Assembly (NCBI RefSeq): GCF_019468465.1
Contig: NZ_CP080519.1
Coordinates: forward strand, 3,983,001-4,047,000
Length of the DNA stretch: 64,000 nucleotides
Source: Amycolatopsis sp. DSM 110486
GTDB lineage: Bacteria; Actinomycetota; Actinomycetes; Mycobacteriales; Pseudonocardiaceae
Direction: 5' to 3'
In this document: positions 41,695-49,104 of the stretch, in pieces
Numbering within the stretch: the stretch's first letter is position 1
Layout: each line of letters starts with the position of its first letter
Notes under the pieces: model-generated
Database searches by the model: none
What the model was told of the DNA's origin: nothing
The model's input: the letters and a program-made list of their open reading frames with translations, nothing else
Made by a program: the position numbers and the translations under genes

Positions 41695-41811
41695 GCTTCA
41701 GGCTAACCGGGTGCACCGACTCGACGCTTCGTCTTTACCGAGGCTCACCCACTGATCAAGAACGGGTTCGCCCAATACCTCCTATCGAGCGAACGTGAAA
41801 GAGGAGGATTA

Positions 41812-41850
41812 GTGACGTGCACCACAACTGACCGGTCTACCCAGGGGTAG
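41812..41850 (+). CDS. Possible 12-codon leader peptide upstream of fabH
   Basis: GAGGAGG at 41801-41807 is followed five bases later by GTG and a 12-codon frame reading roughly MTCTTTDRSTQG and ending TAG at 41850. The ribosome site is stronger than that of most genes here. It lies 59 bp before the FabH start. Translation is unproven and no function is claimed. Downstream, CTACCCAGGGGTAG can form a small hairpin at the end of the frame. Confidence 0.35.
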   Translation: MTCTTTDRSTQG

Positions 41851-41909
41851 CCCATAGAAGTGGAGCGAGCCGGTGGAACCGCCGTCCACCGGCCGGGGAG
41901 GTAGTAACT

Positions 41910-42908
41910 GTGAGTCCTGTCGGGTTCCCACCTGGTCGTACCGCTGTCGTGACCGCTCTCGGCCGCGCGCTGCCCGAACGGGTCGTGACCAACGACGAGA
42001 TCGCGCAGACCCTCGACACCTCCGACGAGTGGATCCGCACGCGCACCGGCATCCGCGAGCGCCGCATGGCCGCGCCCGGCGAGTCCACAGTGGATCTCGC
42101 CGTTGCCGCGGGCCGCGAAGCGCTCGGCGACAGCTCCGTCGACGCCGTGGTGCTCGCCACCTCCACCGCCGACCAGCTCTGCCCCGCCAGCGCGCCCCAG
42201 GTGGCCGCGCGGCTCGGGCTCGGCACAGCCGCCGCGTTCGACGTGAACGCCGTGTGCAGCGGCTTCGTCTACGCCCTGGCCACCGCGCAGGGCTTCATCG
42301 CCGGCGGCATCGCCAAGCGCGTGCTGGTGATCGGCGCCGACGTCTTCACCTCGCTGGTCGACCCGACGGACCGCACCACCGTGCCCATCTTCGGCGACGG
42401 CGCGGGCGCGGTCGTCCTGCGCGCCGGCGACTCGAACGAGCCGGGCGCGATCGGCCCGTTCGACCTCCACAGTGAGGGCGAGCTGGCTGACCTGCTGTGG
42501 GTCGAGGCGGGCGGCTCGAAGCACCGCTTCTCCGAGGACCCGCGCGACCATCACCTCGTCATGCAGGGCACGGCGGTGTTCCGCCACGCGTGTGCGCGCA
42601 TGGCCGAATCGTCGCGTGCCGTGCTGGAGCAGGCCGGCTGGATGGTCGGCGACGTCGACCGGTTCGTGGGCCACCAGGCGAACATCCGCATCCTCCAGGC
42701 GACGGCGAAACAACTCGGGCTGCCTGCGGACGCTGTGGTGGCCAACATCGACCGCGTCGGCAACACCAGCGCCGCCTCGATCCCGCTCGCTTTGGCGGAC
42801 GCCGTGGAGGACGGGACGTTGGTGCCCGGCCACCGGGTGCTGCTGACCGCGTTCGGGGCCGGGCTGACCTGGGGTTCGACGTTGCTGACCTGGCCTGAGC
42901 TGGGCTAG
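41910..42908 (+). CDS. fabH: 3-oxoacyl-ACP synthase III (FabH-like)
   Basis: A 332-residue KAS III thiolase-fold enzyme. The catalytic triad is Cys116 in DVNAVCSGF, His in VGHQANIRI and Asn in DRVGNTSAASIP. The N-terminal EWIRTRTGIRERR is typical of FabH. It condenses an acyl-CoA starter with malonyl-ACP. GGGGAGG precedes the GTG at 41910. There is no fatty-acid or polyketide cluster around it, so it could be a second FabH for branched starters or a stand-alone starter enzyme. The Lrp-type regulator upstream may control it. Confidence 0.88.
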   Translation: MSPVGFPPGRTAVVTALGRALPERVVTNDEIAQTLDTSDEWIRTRTGIRERRMAAPGESTVDLAVAAGREALGDSSVDAVVLATSTADQLCPASAPQVAARLGLGTAAAFDVNAVCSGFVYALATAQGFIAGGIAKRVLVIGADVFTSLVDPTDRTTVPIFGDGAGAVVLRAGDSNEPGAIGPFDLHSEGELADLLWVEAGGSKHRFSEDPRDHHLVMQGTAVFRHACARMAESSRAVLEQAGWMVGDVDRFVGHQANIRILQATAKQLGLPADAVVANIDRVGNTSAASIPLALADAVEDGTLVPGHRVLLTAFGAGLTWGSTLLTWPELG

Positions 42909-42920
42909 ATCGTCCAGGCC

Positions 42921-44399
42921 CTAGTTCGTCCACGCCTCAGTCGCTTGCTGACGGCCGCGCAGCAGGAGCGGGCCGTGCGGCTGCCAGAACTCGCGCTCGC
43001 CGCCGAGCGCGGCTTTCACGGCGCCTTCGCTGGCCAGGATGCGTGACGGCACGGACTTCGCGTGCTCGGTGAGCCGCGCGGCTTCGTTCACGGCGTCGCC
43101 GATCACGGTGTACTCCAGCCGGCTCGACGTGCCCAGCTGGCCCGCGAACACCTGCCCGCACGCGACGCCGATGCCCAGGTCGAGTTCGCCGTCCGCCACC
43201 ACGGCGTCGCGGATCGCGCGAGCGGCGGCCAGCGCCATGGTCGGGGCGTCGGACAAGCGCGTGGGCGCGCCGAAGATGCACAGGGCCGCGTCGCCCTGGA
43301 ACTTGTTGACCAGGCCGCCGCGCGCGTCGACGGCCGAGACCACGCTGGCGAAGAAGCGGTTCAGCTTGGCCACGAGCTCCTCCGGCGGCGTGCGCGACGC
43401 GAGCGCGGTGGAGTCGACGACGTCCACGAACAGCGCCGTCACCTCGCGCACGTCGCCGGACAGCGAGGCGCCGTATTCCAGGGCGTGCCGCGCGACGTCC
43501 GTGCCGACGTGCCGGCCGAACAGGTCCCGCATCCGCTCCTGCTCGCGCAAGCCGGCGGCGAGCTCGTTCACGGAGGTCTGGAGCATGCCGATCTCGCTGG
43601 AGTCGTCGACGTCCACCGACACGTCCGTGGTCCCGCGCGCGATCCGGTCCAGCGCCACGCGCAGGCGGTGCAGCGGCGCGGCGACGGCGCGGGCGAGCAG
43701 CGCCGTGCCGATGGCGCCCGTGGTGAGGCCGATCACGGACAGCGTGATCAGGCTCGCCGTCGGGTTGGCGCGGCTGACGTCGGGCGGCGTCGCGACCAGC
43801 AGCACGCCGACGAGCGGCACGCCGCTGGCCAGCGCCCACGTGACGATCAGCCTGGTCAGCACGGTGACCGGCAGTGAGCCGTGGGGCGGCGTCACGTCGA
43901 GCGCGATCGTCATCACCGGCCGCGCCACCCACTCCGCGGCGAGGTACATCAGGCCGACGGTGGTCAGCCCGCCGAGGCCGATCGTCAGCGCCATGCCGGA
44001 CGCGTCGTCGAACGAGCCGAGCACGCCGGCCAGCGTGCCGAGCGCGATCGTGCCGATGAGCCACAGCGTGCCGCTGACCACGGCCATGTCCACGGGCAGC
44101 CGCAGGGCGCGCTTGGCCTCGTCCTCGGTCGGCGGGCGGCCGATCGTGAACCACACCACGGTGCGTCGCTGCAGGTAGGCGGTCCAGAGCGTGCCCACGA
44201 GCAGGCTCGCGGCCACGATCCCGCCCGCCGTCAGGCCGAGGATCCACCCGCGGTCGCCGACGTCCCCGGGCAGCCCCTGCAGGAACAGCAGCAACGCGAC
44301 GACGGCCGACCCGGCGACACTCGACCCGATGCCGAGCGCGGCGAAGCCCAGACTGGTGCGCAGGACCAGCCGGAACCGCCCCGCCGTTCGCTTGCGCAC
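42921..44399 (-). CDS. Membrane adenylate cyclase, six-TM HAMP class III
   Basis: A 492-residue protein with six membrane segments in the first 280 residues, a HAMP linker (ARAVAAPLHRLRVALDRIARGTTDVSVDVDDSSEIG) and a class III cyclase domain. The cyclase has metal-binding Asp in VTALFVDVVDSTALA, substrate-side Lys in GLVNKFQGDAALCIFG, and the late NEAARLTE. The plan is that of mycobacterial Rv1318c-Rv1320c/Rv3645 adenylate cyclases. It would make cAMP in response to a membrane signal. The GTG at 44399 is chosen; a much longer frame upstream is not protein-like. Confidence 0.88.
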   Translation of the reverse strand: MRKRTAGRFRLVLRTSLGFAALGIGSSVAGSAVVALLLFLQGLPGDVGDRGWILGLTAGGIVAASLLVGTLWTAYLQRRTVVWFTIGRPPTEDEAKRALRLPVDMAVVSGTLWLIGTIALGTLAGVLGSFDDASGMALTIGLGGLTTVGLMYLAAEWVARPVMTIALDVTPPHGSLPVTVLTRLIVTWALASGVPLVGVLLVATPPDVSRANPTASLITLSVIGLTTGAIGTALLARAVAAPLHRLRVALDRIARGTTDVSVDVDDSSEIGMLQTSVNELAAGLREQERMRDLFGRHVGTDVARHALEYGASLSGDVREVTALFVDVVDSTALASRTPPEELVAKLNRFFASVVSAVDARGGLVNKFQGDAALCIFGAPTRLSDAPTMALAAARAIRDAVVADGELDLGIGVACGQVFAGQLGTSSRLEYTVIGDAVNEAARLTEHAKSVPSRILASEGAVKAALGGEREFWQPHGPLLLRGRQQATEAWTN

Positions 44400-44487
44400 G
44401 CCGCCGATCGTACGGGCTGGCGCTCGCGTCCGGCTCGGCGAGAAAAGGCGTGGCAGCTCTCGCGGCCGCGTCGCTACCGTGCTGCCC

Positions 44488-44976
44488 ATGCAACCCCTCG
44501 ACGCCGACGCGATCCGCGCCTCCTTCGTGAACTGCTCCCGCGGCGAGGCCAAGTCCGTCACCCTCCCCGCCGACGTCCCCTGGGCCACGCGCGACTTCCT
44601 CGGCTGGCGCGACCCGAAGGCCCCCGGCCGCGCGTACCTCGTGGTGCCCCGAGACGGCGGGGTTGTGGGGCTGTCCCTGCGCGCCGCGCCCCCCGCGACG
44701 TCGCGCTTGCGCAGCAACATGTGCGCCTTCTGCTCCACCACCCACGCCACGTCCGACATCACCCTCTTCTCCGGCCGCCGCGCCGGCAAGTCCGGCCGCG
44801 AGGGCAACACCCTGGGCACGTACGTCTGCGCCAACCTGTCTTGCAGCGCGTACGTCCGCGGCGAACTCAAGCCGGCCGTCCCGCAGCCCGTGGAGACCCT
44901 GACCCTGGACGAACGCGTGGCGCGCATGGAGGACCATGTGCGGAGGTTTGTGGACCGGATCCTGGAACCGCACTAA
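44488..44976 (+). CDS. FBP-domain (FusB-like) zinc-finger protein
   Basis: A 162-residue protein with the FBP C-terminal treble-clef finger (elongation-factor-G-binding family). The N-terminus is short (DADAIRASFVNCSRGEAKSV), and WATRDFLGWRDPKAPGRAYLVV leads into the finger, with CAFC and a later CANLSC supplying four cysteine ligands. Staphylococcal FusB proteins release EF-G stalled by fusidic acid; actinobacterial relatives are mostly uncharacterised. Its stop overlaps the start of a broken P-loop gene by one base. Confidence 0.83.
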   Translation: MQPLDADAIRASFVNCSRGEAKSVTLPADVPWATRDFLGWRDPKAPGRAYLVVPRDGGVVGLSLRAAPPATSRLRSNMCAFCSTTHATSDITLFSGRRAGKSGREGNTLGTYVCANLSCSAYVRGELKPAVPQPVETLTLDERVARMEDHVRRFVDRILEPH

Positions 44977-45170
44977 TGCGGGTGCTCGTCACAGGCAGGT
45001 CGGGGGTGGGCAAGAGCGCCCTGTTGGCCGAGCTGGGCGCCAGCGGGTTCTCGACCGTTGACACCGACTACGGCCCGTATACCGAAGTGGTTGACGGGGA
45101 ACGGTTGTGGCGTGAGGACGTCATGGCGGAGTGCTTCCACCGAAGTTCGACCGCGATTTTTGTTTCCAGC
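44976..45170 (+). pseudogene. Truncated P-loop ATP-binding protein
   Basis: The frame begins MRVLVTGRSGVGKSALLAELGASGF with a Walker A GRSGVGKS and continues STVDTDYGPYTEVVDGERLWREDVM up to AIFVSS. This is the first third of a P-loop kinase-like family of about 170-190 residues. The following sequence is element copy B, where the frame runs on into unrelated residues until about 45329. The gene appears cut by the element and is not functional. It was translationally coupled to the FBP gene. Confidence 0.7.
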
Positions 45171-45316
45171 ACCCACCTTCGCGCCCGCCAGACAGCCCCC
45201 GCCCTCCCAAGGGGGGCGTCCCCATCCCAGTTTACCGTTGCCAGGCCCCGAAAAACGGCCATCGGGGAATCTGTGGACAACTGCGGTATCGACTGCGGGA
45301 GGTGTGGACAAGTCGG
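45171..45316 (-). repeat. Dispersed noncoding element, copy B
   Basis: Read on the minus strand this shows the same order as copy A at 35057-35200: TTGTCCACA, GTTGTCCACAG, TTTTTCGG, then GGGGACGCCCCCC and GGGAGGGCGGGGGCTGT. The last block (45192-45226) differs from copy A at two central bases. It interrupts a P-loop gene on its left side. Confidence 0.6.
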
Positions 45317-45475
45317 GGGTCGCGGTTGACACCGAGCGCCGCCCGTGCAGGTCCGAGGCCGCGGCGGAGTAGTGCCGACGCGCCGGGTCCGGGCGATGCA
45401 CGCGGAAGCTCACGCAACAGCCCAGGCACAGCGTGCTCGGATTTCCCCGACGTACTTCAGCCGGCTCCGACTCGG

Positions 45476-46174
45476 CTACACGGCAGAGTCGTTGCCCGCC
45501 GCGTAATCGTGGGCATAAGACTTCGCATCCAACAAATGCTTCAGCGTGATCTCCCGCGCGGCAGGTCCGTCGGAGGCCTTCAAGGCCGACAGGATCGCCC
45601 GGTGTTCATCCACCGCCTTGCGGATCTGGCCCGGTAACCGCAGCGCCGCCCGGCGCTCCTCGCCCACCAGGGCCAGGACGGAACGCAGGAGGTCGGCGAC
45701 GTCGTCGTTGCCGGCGTTGCCCGCCATGACGCGGTGGAACTCGGCGTCCGTCGCGATGACGCGCAGCATGTCGCCCTCGGCGGCCGCGGCTTCCATCTCG
45801 GCGACGTTGTCCTCGAGCTTCTGGATCGTCCGCGGCGAGTGGTTGCCGGCGAGTCGCTCCGCCAGCGTCGGCTCGACCGTCGCGCGCAGGTCGAACAGCT
45901 TCTCCACCAGCTGCTCGTGCTCGGAGAACCAGCTACTCAGCGGCGCTTCGGTCTGCTCGCGGACGTAGGTGCCGGAGCCCGCGCGGATCTGGACGTAGCC
46001 GATCGAGTCCAGCACCCGCAGCGCCTGCCGCAGCGATCCGCGGCTGATGCCGAGCTGCTCGCACAGGGCGCGTTCCGCGGGCAGCCTCGAGCCCGGCGGG
46101 AGCTCGCCACTGTCGATCATCGCGCGCAGGCGGTCGACGGTGGCGCTCCAGACCTGTTCGGATTCGTGGGCCAC
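45476..46174 (-). CDS. FadR-type GntR transcriptional regulator
   Basis: A 232-residue regulator. The N-terminal winged helix has GELPPGSRLPAERALCEQLGISRGSLRQALRVLDSIGYVQIRAGSGTYV. The C-terminal all-helical FCD ligand domain has TVEPTLAERLAG, a metal-ligand-type DAEFHRVMAGNAGN and VDEHRAILSALKA. FadR-type proteins usually respond to carboxylates or sugar acids and control nearby catabolic genes. None is adjacent, so the target is unknown. Confidence 0.9.
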   Translation of the reverse strand: MAHESEQVWSATVDRLRAMIDSGELPPGSRLPAERALCEQLGISRGSLRQALRVLDSIGYVQIRAGSGTYVREQTEAPLSSWFSEHEQLVEKLFDLRATVEPTLAERLAGNHSPRTIQKLEDNVAEMEAAAAEGDMLRVIATDAEFHRVMAGNAGNDDVADLLRSVLALVGEERRAALRLPGQIRKAVDEHRAILSALKASDGPAAREITLKHLLDAKSYAHDYAAGNDSAV

Positions 46175-46239
46175 CCGCCCATCCTGGCAGGTCGCGGCGG
46201 GCGGCGGAAAATGTCGGTGGTGCGTGCCACTCTGAGGAC

Positions 46240-46581
46240 GTGACTGCGAAGTTCAAGGATTTGGCCCTCGACGCCCAGGACCACCAGAAGCTGGCCGACT
46301 GGTGGTGCGTCGCGCTGGGCTACGTGCGGCGCGGCGAGACCCGCTCAGCCGACGACCCGGTGCCGATCGTCGACGCCGCCGGGGTGGGGCCGTTGATCTG
46401 GGTCAATCCGGTGCCTGAGGTGAAGACGGTGAAGAACCGGATGCACCTCGACGTGTTCGGGGATGTGGGGGAGTTGGTTTCGTTGGGGGCGGTGCTGGTG
46501 AGGAACAAGGGTGCGGATATCGATTGGTGGGTCATGGCGGATCCGGAGGGGAATGAGTTTTGTGTGTTTGAACCACGGTGA
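46240..46581 (+). CDS. VOC (glyoxalase-like) family protein
   Basis: A 113-residue single VOC module starting at GTG. It has LALDAQDHQKLADWWCVALGYV, MHLDVFGDVGELVSLGAVLV and the last strand WWVMADPEGNEFCVFEPR. Many such actinobacterial proteins bind small molecules without known catalysis. Metal-ligand candidates are His in MHLDV and Glu in EFCVFE. It diverges from the FadR-type gene. Confidence 0.8.
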   Translation: MTAKFKDLALDAQDHQKLADWWCVALGYVRRGETRSADDPVPIVDAAGVGPLIWVNPVPEVKTVKNRMHLDVFGDVGELVSLGAVLVRNKGADIDWWVMADPEGNEFCVFEPR

Positions 46582-46631
46582 ATGGGCGGCTCGACCCGCT
46601 GCGTGGATCATTGCGCCCCGGGGGTGAGTGT

Positions 46632-46673
46632 TGACACCTCGATCCCGCGTGGAGGGCGGGGATCGAGGTGTCA
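46632..46673. terminator. Long hairpin between VOC and SDR genes
   Basis: TGACACCTCGATCCCGC (46632-46648) pairs with GCGGGGATCGAGGTGTCA (46656-46673) with a one-base bulge and a 7-base loop. It lies between two convergent genes. Confidence 0.7.
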
Positions 46674-46712
46674 GGGCCGGGTCTGGGTGCAGTTGGAGTT
46701 GGGTGGCTGCTT

Positions 46713-47591
46713 TCAGTTGCTGACTGCCGGAAGGCTGTTTCCCCGTTGCTGATGCCAATTCTCACCGGCGTCCGGGTGATCCGTCGAACGGCTCAGTTCC
46801 GCCCATTTCTCGTCCACAGCCAAGCGGTTGCGCCAGACTTCGCGGCCGTATTCGTACGCGTCGCTGCCGGCCAGCAGCCGCAGTGGTGGGTCCGGAAGCT
46901 CCGCAACGCGAAGCACCAGGTCGGCGACGAGAGCCGGGTCGCTGGTCGCGGTCTTCTCGAACCCCGCCATGGCGCGGGCGGAAGCGCCGACCGTCGGCTC
47001 GTAGGGCGCGCTGATCGGCGGCGTCGCCATCGACGAGCCGGCCCAGTCGGTGCGCATGCCGCCCGGCTCGAGCACGGTGACCTTGATCCCGAGCGGCACG
47101 ACCTCCGCCGCAAGCGCCTCGCTGAACCCGCCGACAGCCCACTTCGCTGACTGGTACGCCGTCATCCCCGGGCTCCCGATCCGGCCGCCCACCGAGGAAA
47201 TCTGGATGATCCGCCCGCCGCCCTGCCGGCGAAGTGCCGGAACAGCGGCCTTCGTGACATAGACCGTGCCCAGGAAATTGGTCTCCACCTGGCGCCGGAA
47301 GACGTCCAGCGACGTGTCCTCAAGGGCCGCTCGATCCCCCTGGCCGGCGTTGTTCACGACGACGTCGAGGCGCCCGAACGCCCGAACACCACCGGCGACA
47401 GCGGCCTCCGCAGCAGCAGGATCGGTGACGTCCAGCGCCTCGACGTGCACCTGCGACCCGAAGCGTTCCCGCAGGTCATCGAGCGAACGCGGGTCACGGG
47501 CGGTCGCCACGACCTGGTGCCCGGCCGCCAAGGCGCGCTCCACGATCTGGCGGCCCAGGCCGCGCGAAGCGCCGGTCACGAAGAAAACCAC
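46713..47591 (-). CDS. Short-chain dehydrogenase/reductase regulated by adjacent TetR
   Basis: A 292-residue SDR. The cofactor motif TGASRGLGRQIVE (residues 6-18) is followed by ARDPRS, NNAG in VVVNNAGQGDRA, and ISSVGGRIGSPGMTAYQSAKWAVGG with catalytic Ser, Tyr and Lys. Arg at the end of the second strand suggests NADPH preference. Two palindromic operators lie in its promoter region, shared with a divergent TetR gene, so induction by a small ligand is expected. The substrate is unknown. Confidence 0.9.
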   Translation of the reverse strand: MVFFVTGASRGLGRQIVERALAAGHQVVATARDPRSLDDLRERFGSQVHVEALDVTDPAAAEAAVAGGVRAFGRLDVVVNNAGQGDRAALEDTSLDVFRRQVETNFLGTVYVTKAAVPALRRQGGGRIIQISSVGGRIGSPGMTAYQSAKWAVGGFSEALAAEVVPLGIKVTVLEPGGMRTDWAGSSMATPPISAPYEPTVGASARAMAGFEKTATSDPALVADLVLRVAELPDPPLRLLAGSDAYEYGREVWRNRLAVDEKWAELSRSTDHPDAGENWHQQRGNSLPAVSN

Positions 47592-47612
47592 GACAACCTC
47601 CGAAGTCCGATT

Positions 47613-47681
47613 TAACGCAAGTTGATTGCGTTACCAGGACCGTAGCACCCCGAGACGGGGTAACGCATCCGGCTTGCGTTA
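47613..47681. promoter_or_regulatory. Twin 21-bp TetR-type operators
   Basis: TAACGCAA-N5-TTGCGTTA at 47613-47633 and TAACGCAT-N5-TTGCGTTA at 47661-47681 share half-sites and spacer length. They start 48 bp apart. Both lie in the 99-bp gap between the SDR and TetR starts, so one repressor can control both genes. The assignment to the TetR protein is inference from position. Confidence 0.8.
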
Positions 47682-47690
47682 AAGTGTGGT

Positions 47691-48335
47691 GTGCATCGCC
47701 GAGCGCGTTCCGAGGAAGCCAAGCTGCAGCGCGCCGAGGACCTCCTCGCCGCGGCCCGCGGGCTGGCCGTCGAGCTGGGCGGGGTGCGGCACGTGACGCT
47801 CGCGGCCGTCACGGAGGCGGCGGGGCTGCACGCGTCGGCCGTGCGGCGGTACTTCGCCAGCCGCGAGGAGCTGTTCCTCGAGCTCGCCGAACGCGGCTGG
47901 GAGGAATGGCGCGACGTCCTCACCGCCCGCCTCGCCGGCGCCCGCGGCCTGCCTCCGGGCGAGCTCGCCGAGGCGCTGAGCACGACGATCGTCACGCTCC
48001 CGCTCTTCTGCGACCTGCTCACGCACGTGTCGCTGAGCCTCGAAGGCGACGTCTCCGTCGAGCGGGCGCGCCAGTACAAGACGAGGTCCTTCAAGGCGTA
48101 CGACGTGATCGTCGACACCCTCGTCAACGCCGGAACCCTTACCGCGCAACAGGTCCACGACGTCATCGCCGCGCTGCTCGGCACCACGTCGTACTTCTGG
48201 CAGCTCTCCCACCCGACGGCCACCCTCGCCGAGCTCTACCGCCAGGAACCCCGCTGGTCCCACACAGCGCTCGACTTCGAGCCCCGCCTCACGCGGCTGC
48301 TGAAAGCCACCGCGGAAGGCCTCGCCGAGCGTTAA
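47691..48335 (+). CDS. TetR-family transcriptional regulator
   Basis: A 214-residue regulator starting at GTG. The N-terminal helix-turn-helix is RHVTLAAVTEAAGLHASAVRRYFASREELFLELAERGW. The ligand domain is helical, with RLAGARGLPPGELAEALSTTI and a C-terminal TetR_C-like region (KTRSFKAYDVIVDTLV). It diverges from the SDR gene over two matching palindromes. It ends four bases into the end of the convergent EspG gene. Confidence 0.9.
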   Translation: MHRRARSEEAKLQRAEDLLAAARGLAVELGGVRHVTLAAVTEAAGLHASAVRRYFASREELFLELAERGWEEWRDVLTARLAGARGLPPGELAEALSTTIVTLPLFCDLLTHVSLSLEGDVSVERARQYKTRSFKAYDVIVDTLVNAGTLTAQQVHDVIAALLGTTSYFWQLSHPTATLAELYRQEPRWSHTALDFEPRLTRLLKATAEGLAER

Positions 48336-49096
48336 CCGAGCGCGTTCGACGCCAGGTGCAGCGCCTCGATCAGGTGCGCACGGTGTCCGGGGTGGACGTT
48401 GATGCGCGCCTCGCCGTGGGTGTTGCCGATGAACGTCAGCACGCGGCCGCGGTCGGTGAGGTCGAGGACGGACATCGGGGTGCTGCGCGTCCGCCGGCCC
48501 GCGTCGTCGCGCGTCGCGACGTACAGCTGGTGCGCGGCATCGCGACCGGCGCGCATGAGGCGGCGGAGCTCGTCGGCTTCATGGGACATCTCGGTCAGTG
48601 GATTGTCGGACTCGTAGTCGCGCCCCGCGTCCTCGAAATGGGCCTTCGGCACGCTCATCGGCGCCAGCCGCGCCGGCGGGCGCGTGGGCAGCGCGTCCAC
48701 CAGGTGCTCCGCAACCTCCCGCGCCGGGATCGGGTCGAGCTGCACCACGCGGTGGTCGGTGATCAGGCGGACGGCGTCACGGCCCGACTCGGCCACGAGG
48801 ATCGCGCCGTCGTCCGCGCCGTCGCGGAAGTTGCTCCACGAGTACATCTCGCGCGCCGGGTCGGCGAGGACGTCCAGCGTCGCGCGCCACGGCCGGGCGA
48901 GCTCACCGGCCGATGTGGCCAGCCCCCGGTCGTACAACGCATCCAGCGCACGTCGGCGCAGCGTCGCCTCGGCTTCGTCGGTGCGGTACGTCTGGTCCGG
49001 CCCCACGACAATCGGCGGCTCACCGAGCGCGGCGACGGTCCAGGCAACCAGGAACACCGGCCGGGGCAACCGCACCGGTCTGTCGATGATCGTCAT
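48332..49096 (-). CDS. EspG-family ESX secretion-associated protein (second locus)
   Basis: A 254-residue EspG-like chaperone. It opens PVFLVAWTVAALGEPPIVVGPD and contains RRRALDALYDRGLA and LDVLADPAREMYSW, then the late VLDLTDRGRVLTFIGNTHGEARINVHPG typical of EspG. It is the last gene of a four-gene operon (PE-like, DUF3558 lipoprotein, PPE-like, EspG). As in the first locus, no ESX core component is present. It is only distantly similar to the protein at 1092-1823, suggesting client specificity. Confidence 0.78.
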   Translation of the reverse strand: MTIIDRPVRLPRPVFLVAWTVAALGEPPIVVGPDQTYRTDEAEATLRRRALDALYDRGLATSAGELARPWRATLDVLADPAREMYSWSNFRDGADDGAILVAESGRDAVRLITDHRVVQLDPIPAREVAEHLVDALPTRPPARLAPMSVPKAHFEDAGRDYESDNPLTEMSHEADELRRLMRAGRDAAHQLYVATRDDAGRRTRSTPMSVLDLTDRGRVLTFIGNTHGEARINVHPGHRAHLIEALHLASNALG

Positions 49097-49104
49097 CGGT
49101 CTGC

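Noticed and set aside
41910..42908. Polyketide or fatty-acid cluster around FabH
   Set aside because: Neighbours are a regulator and a cyclase. No ACP, KAS II, reductase or transferase gene is nearby.
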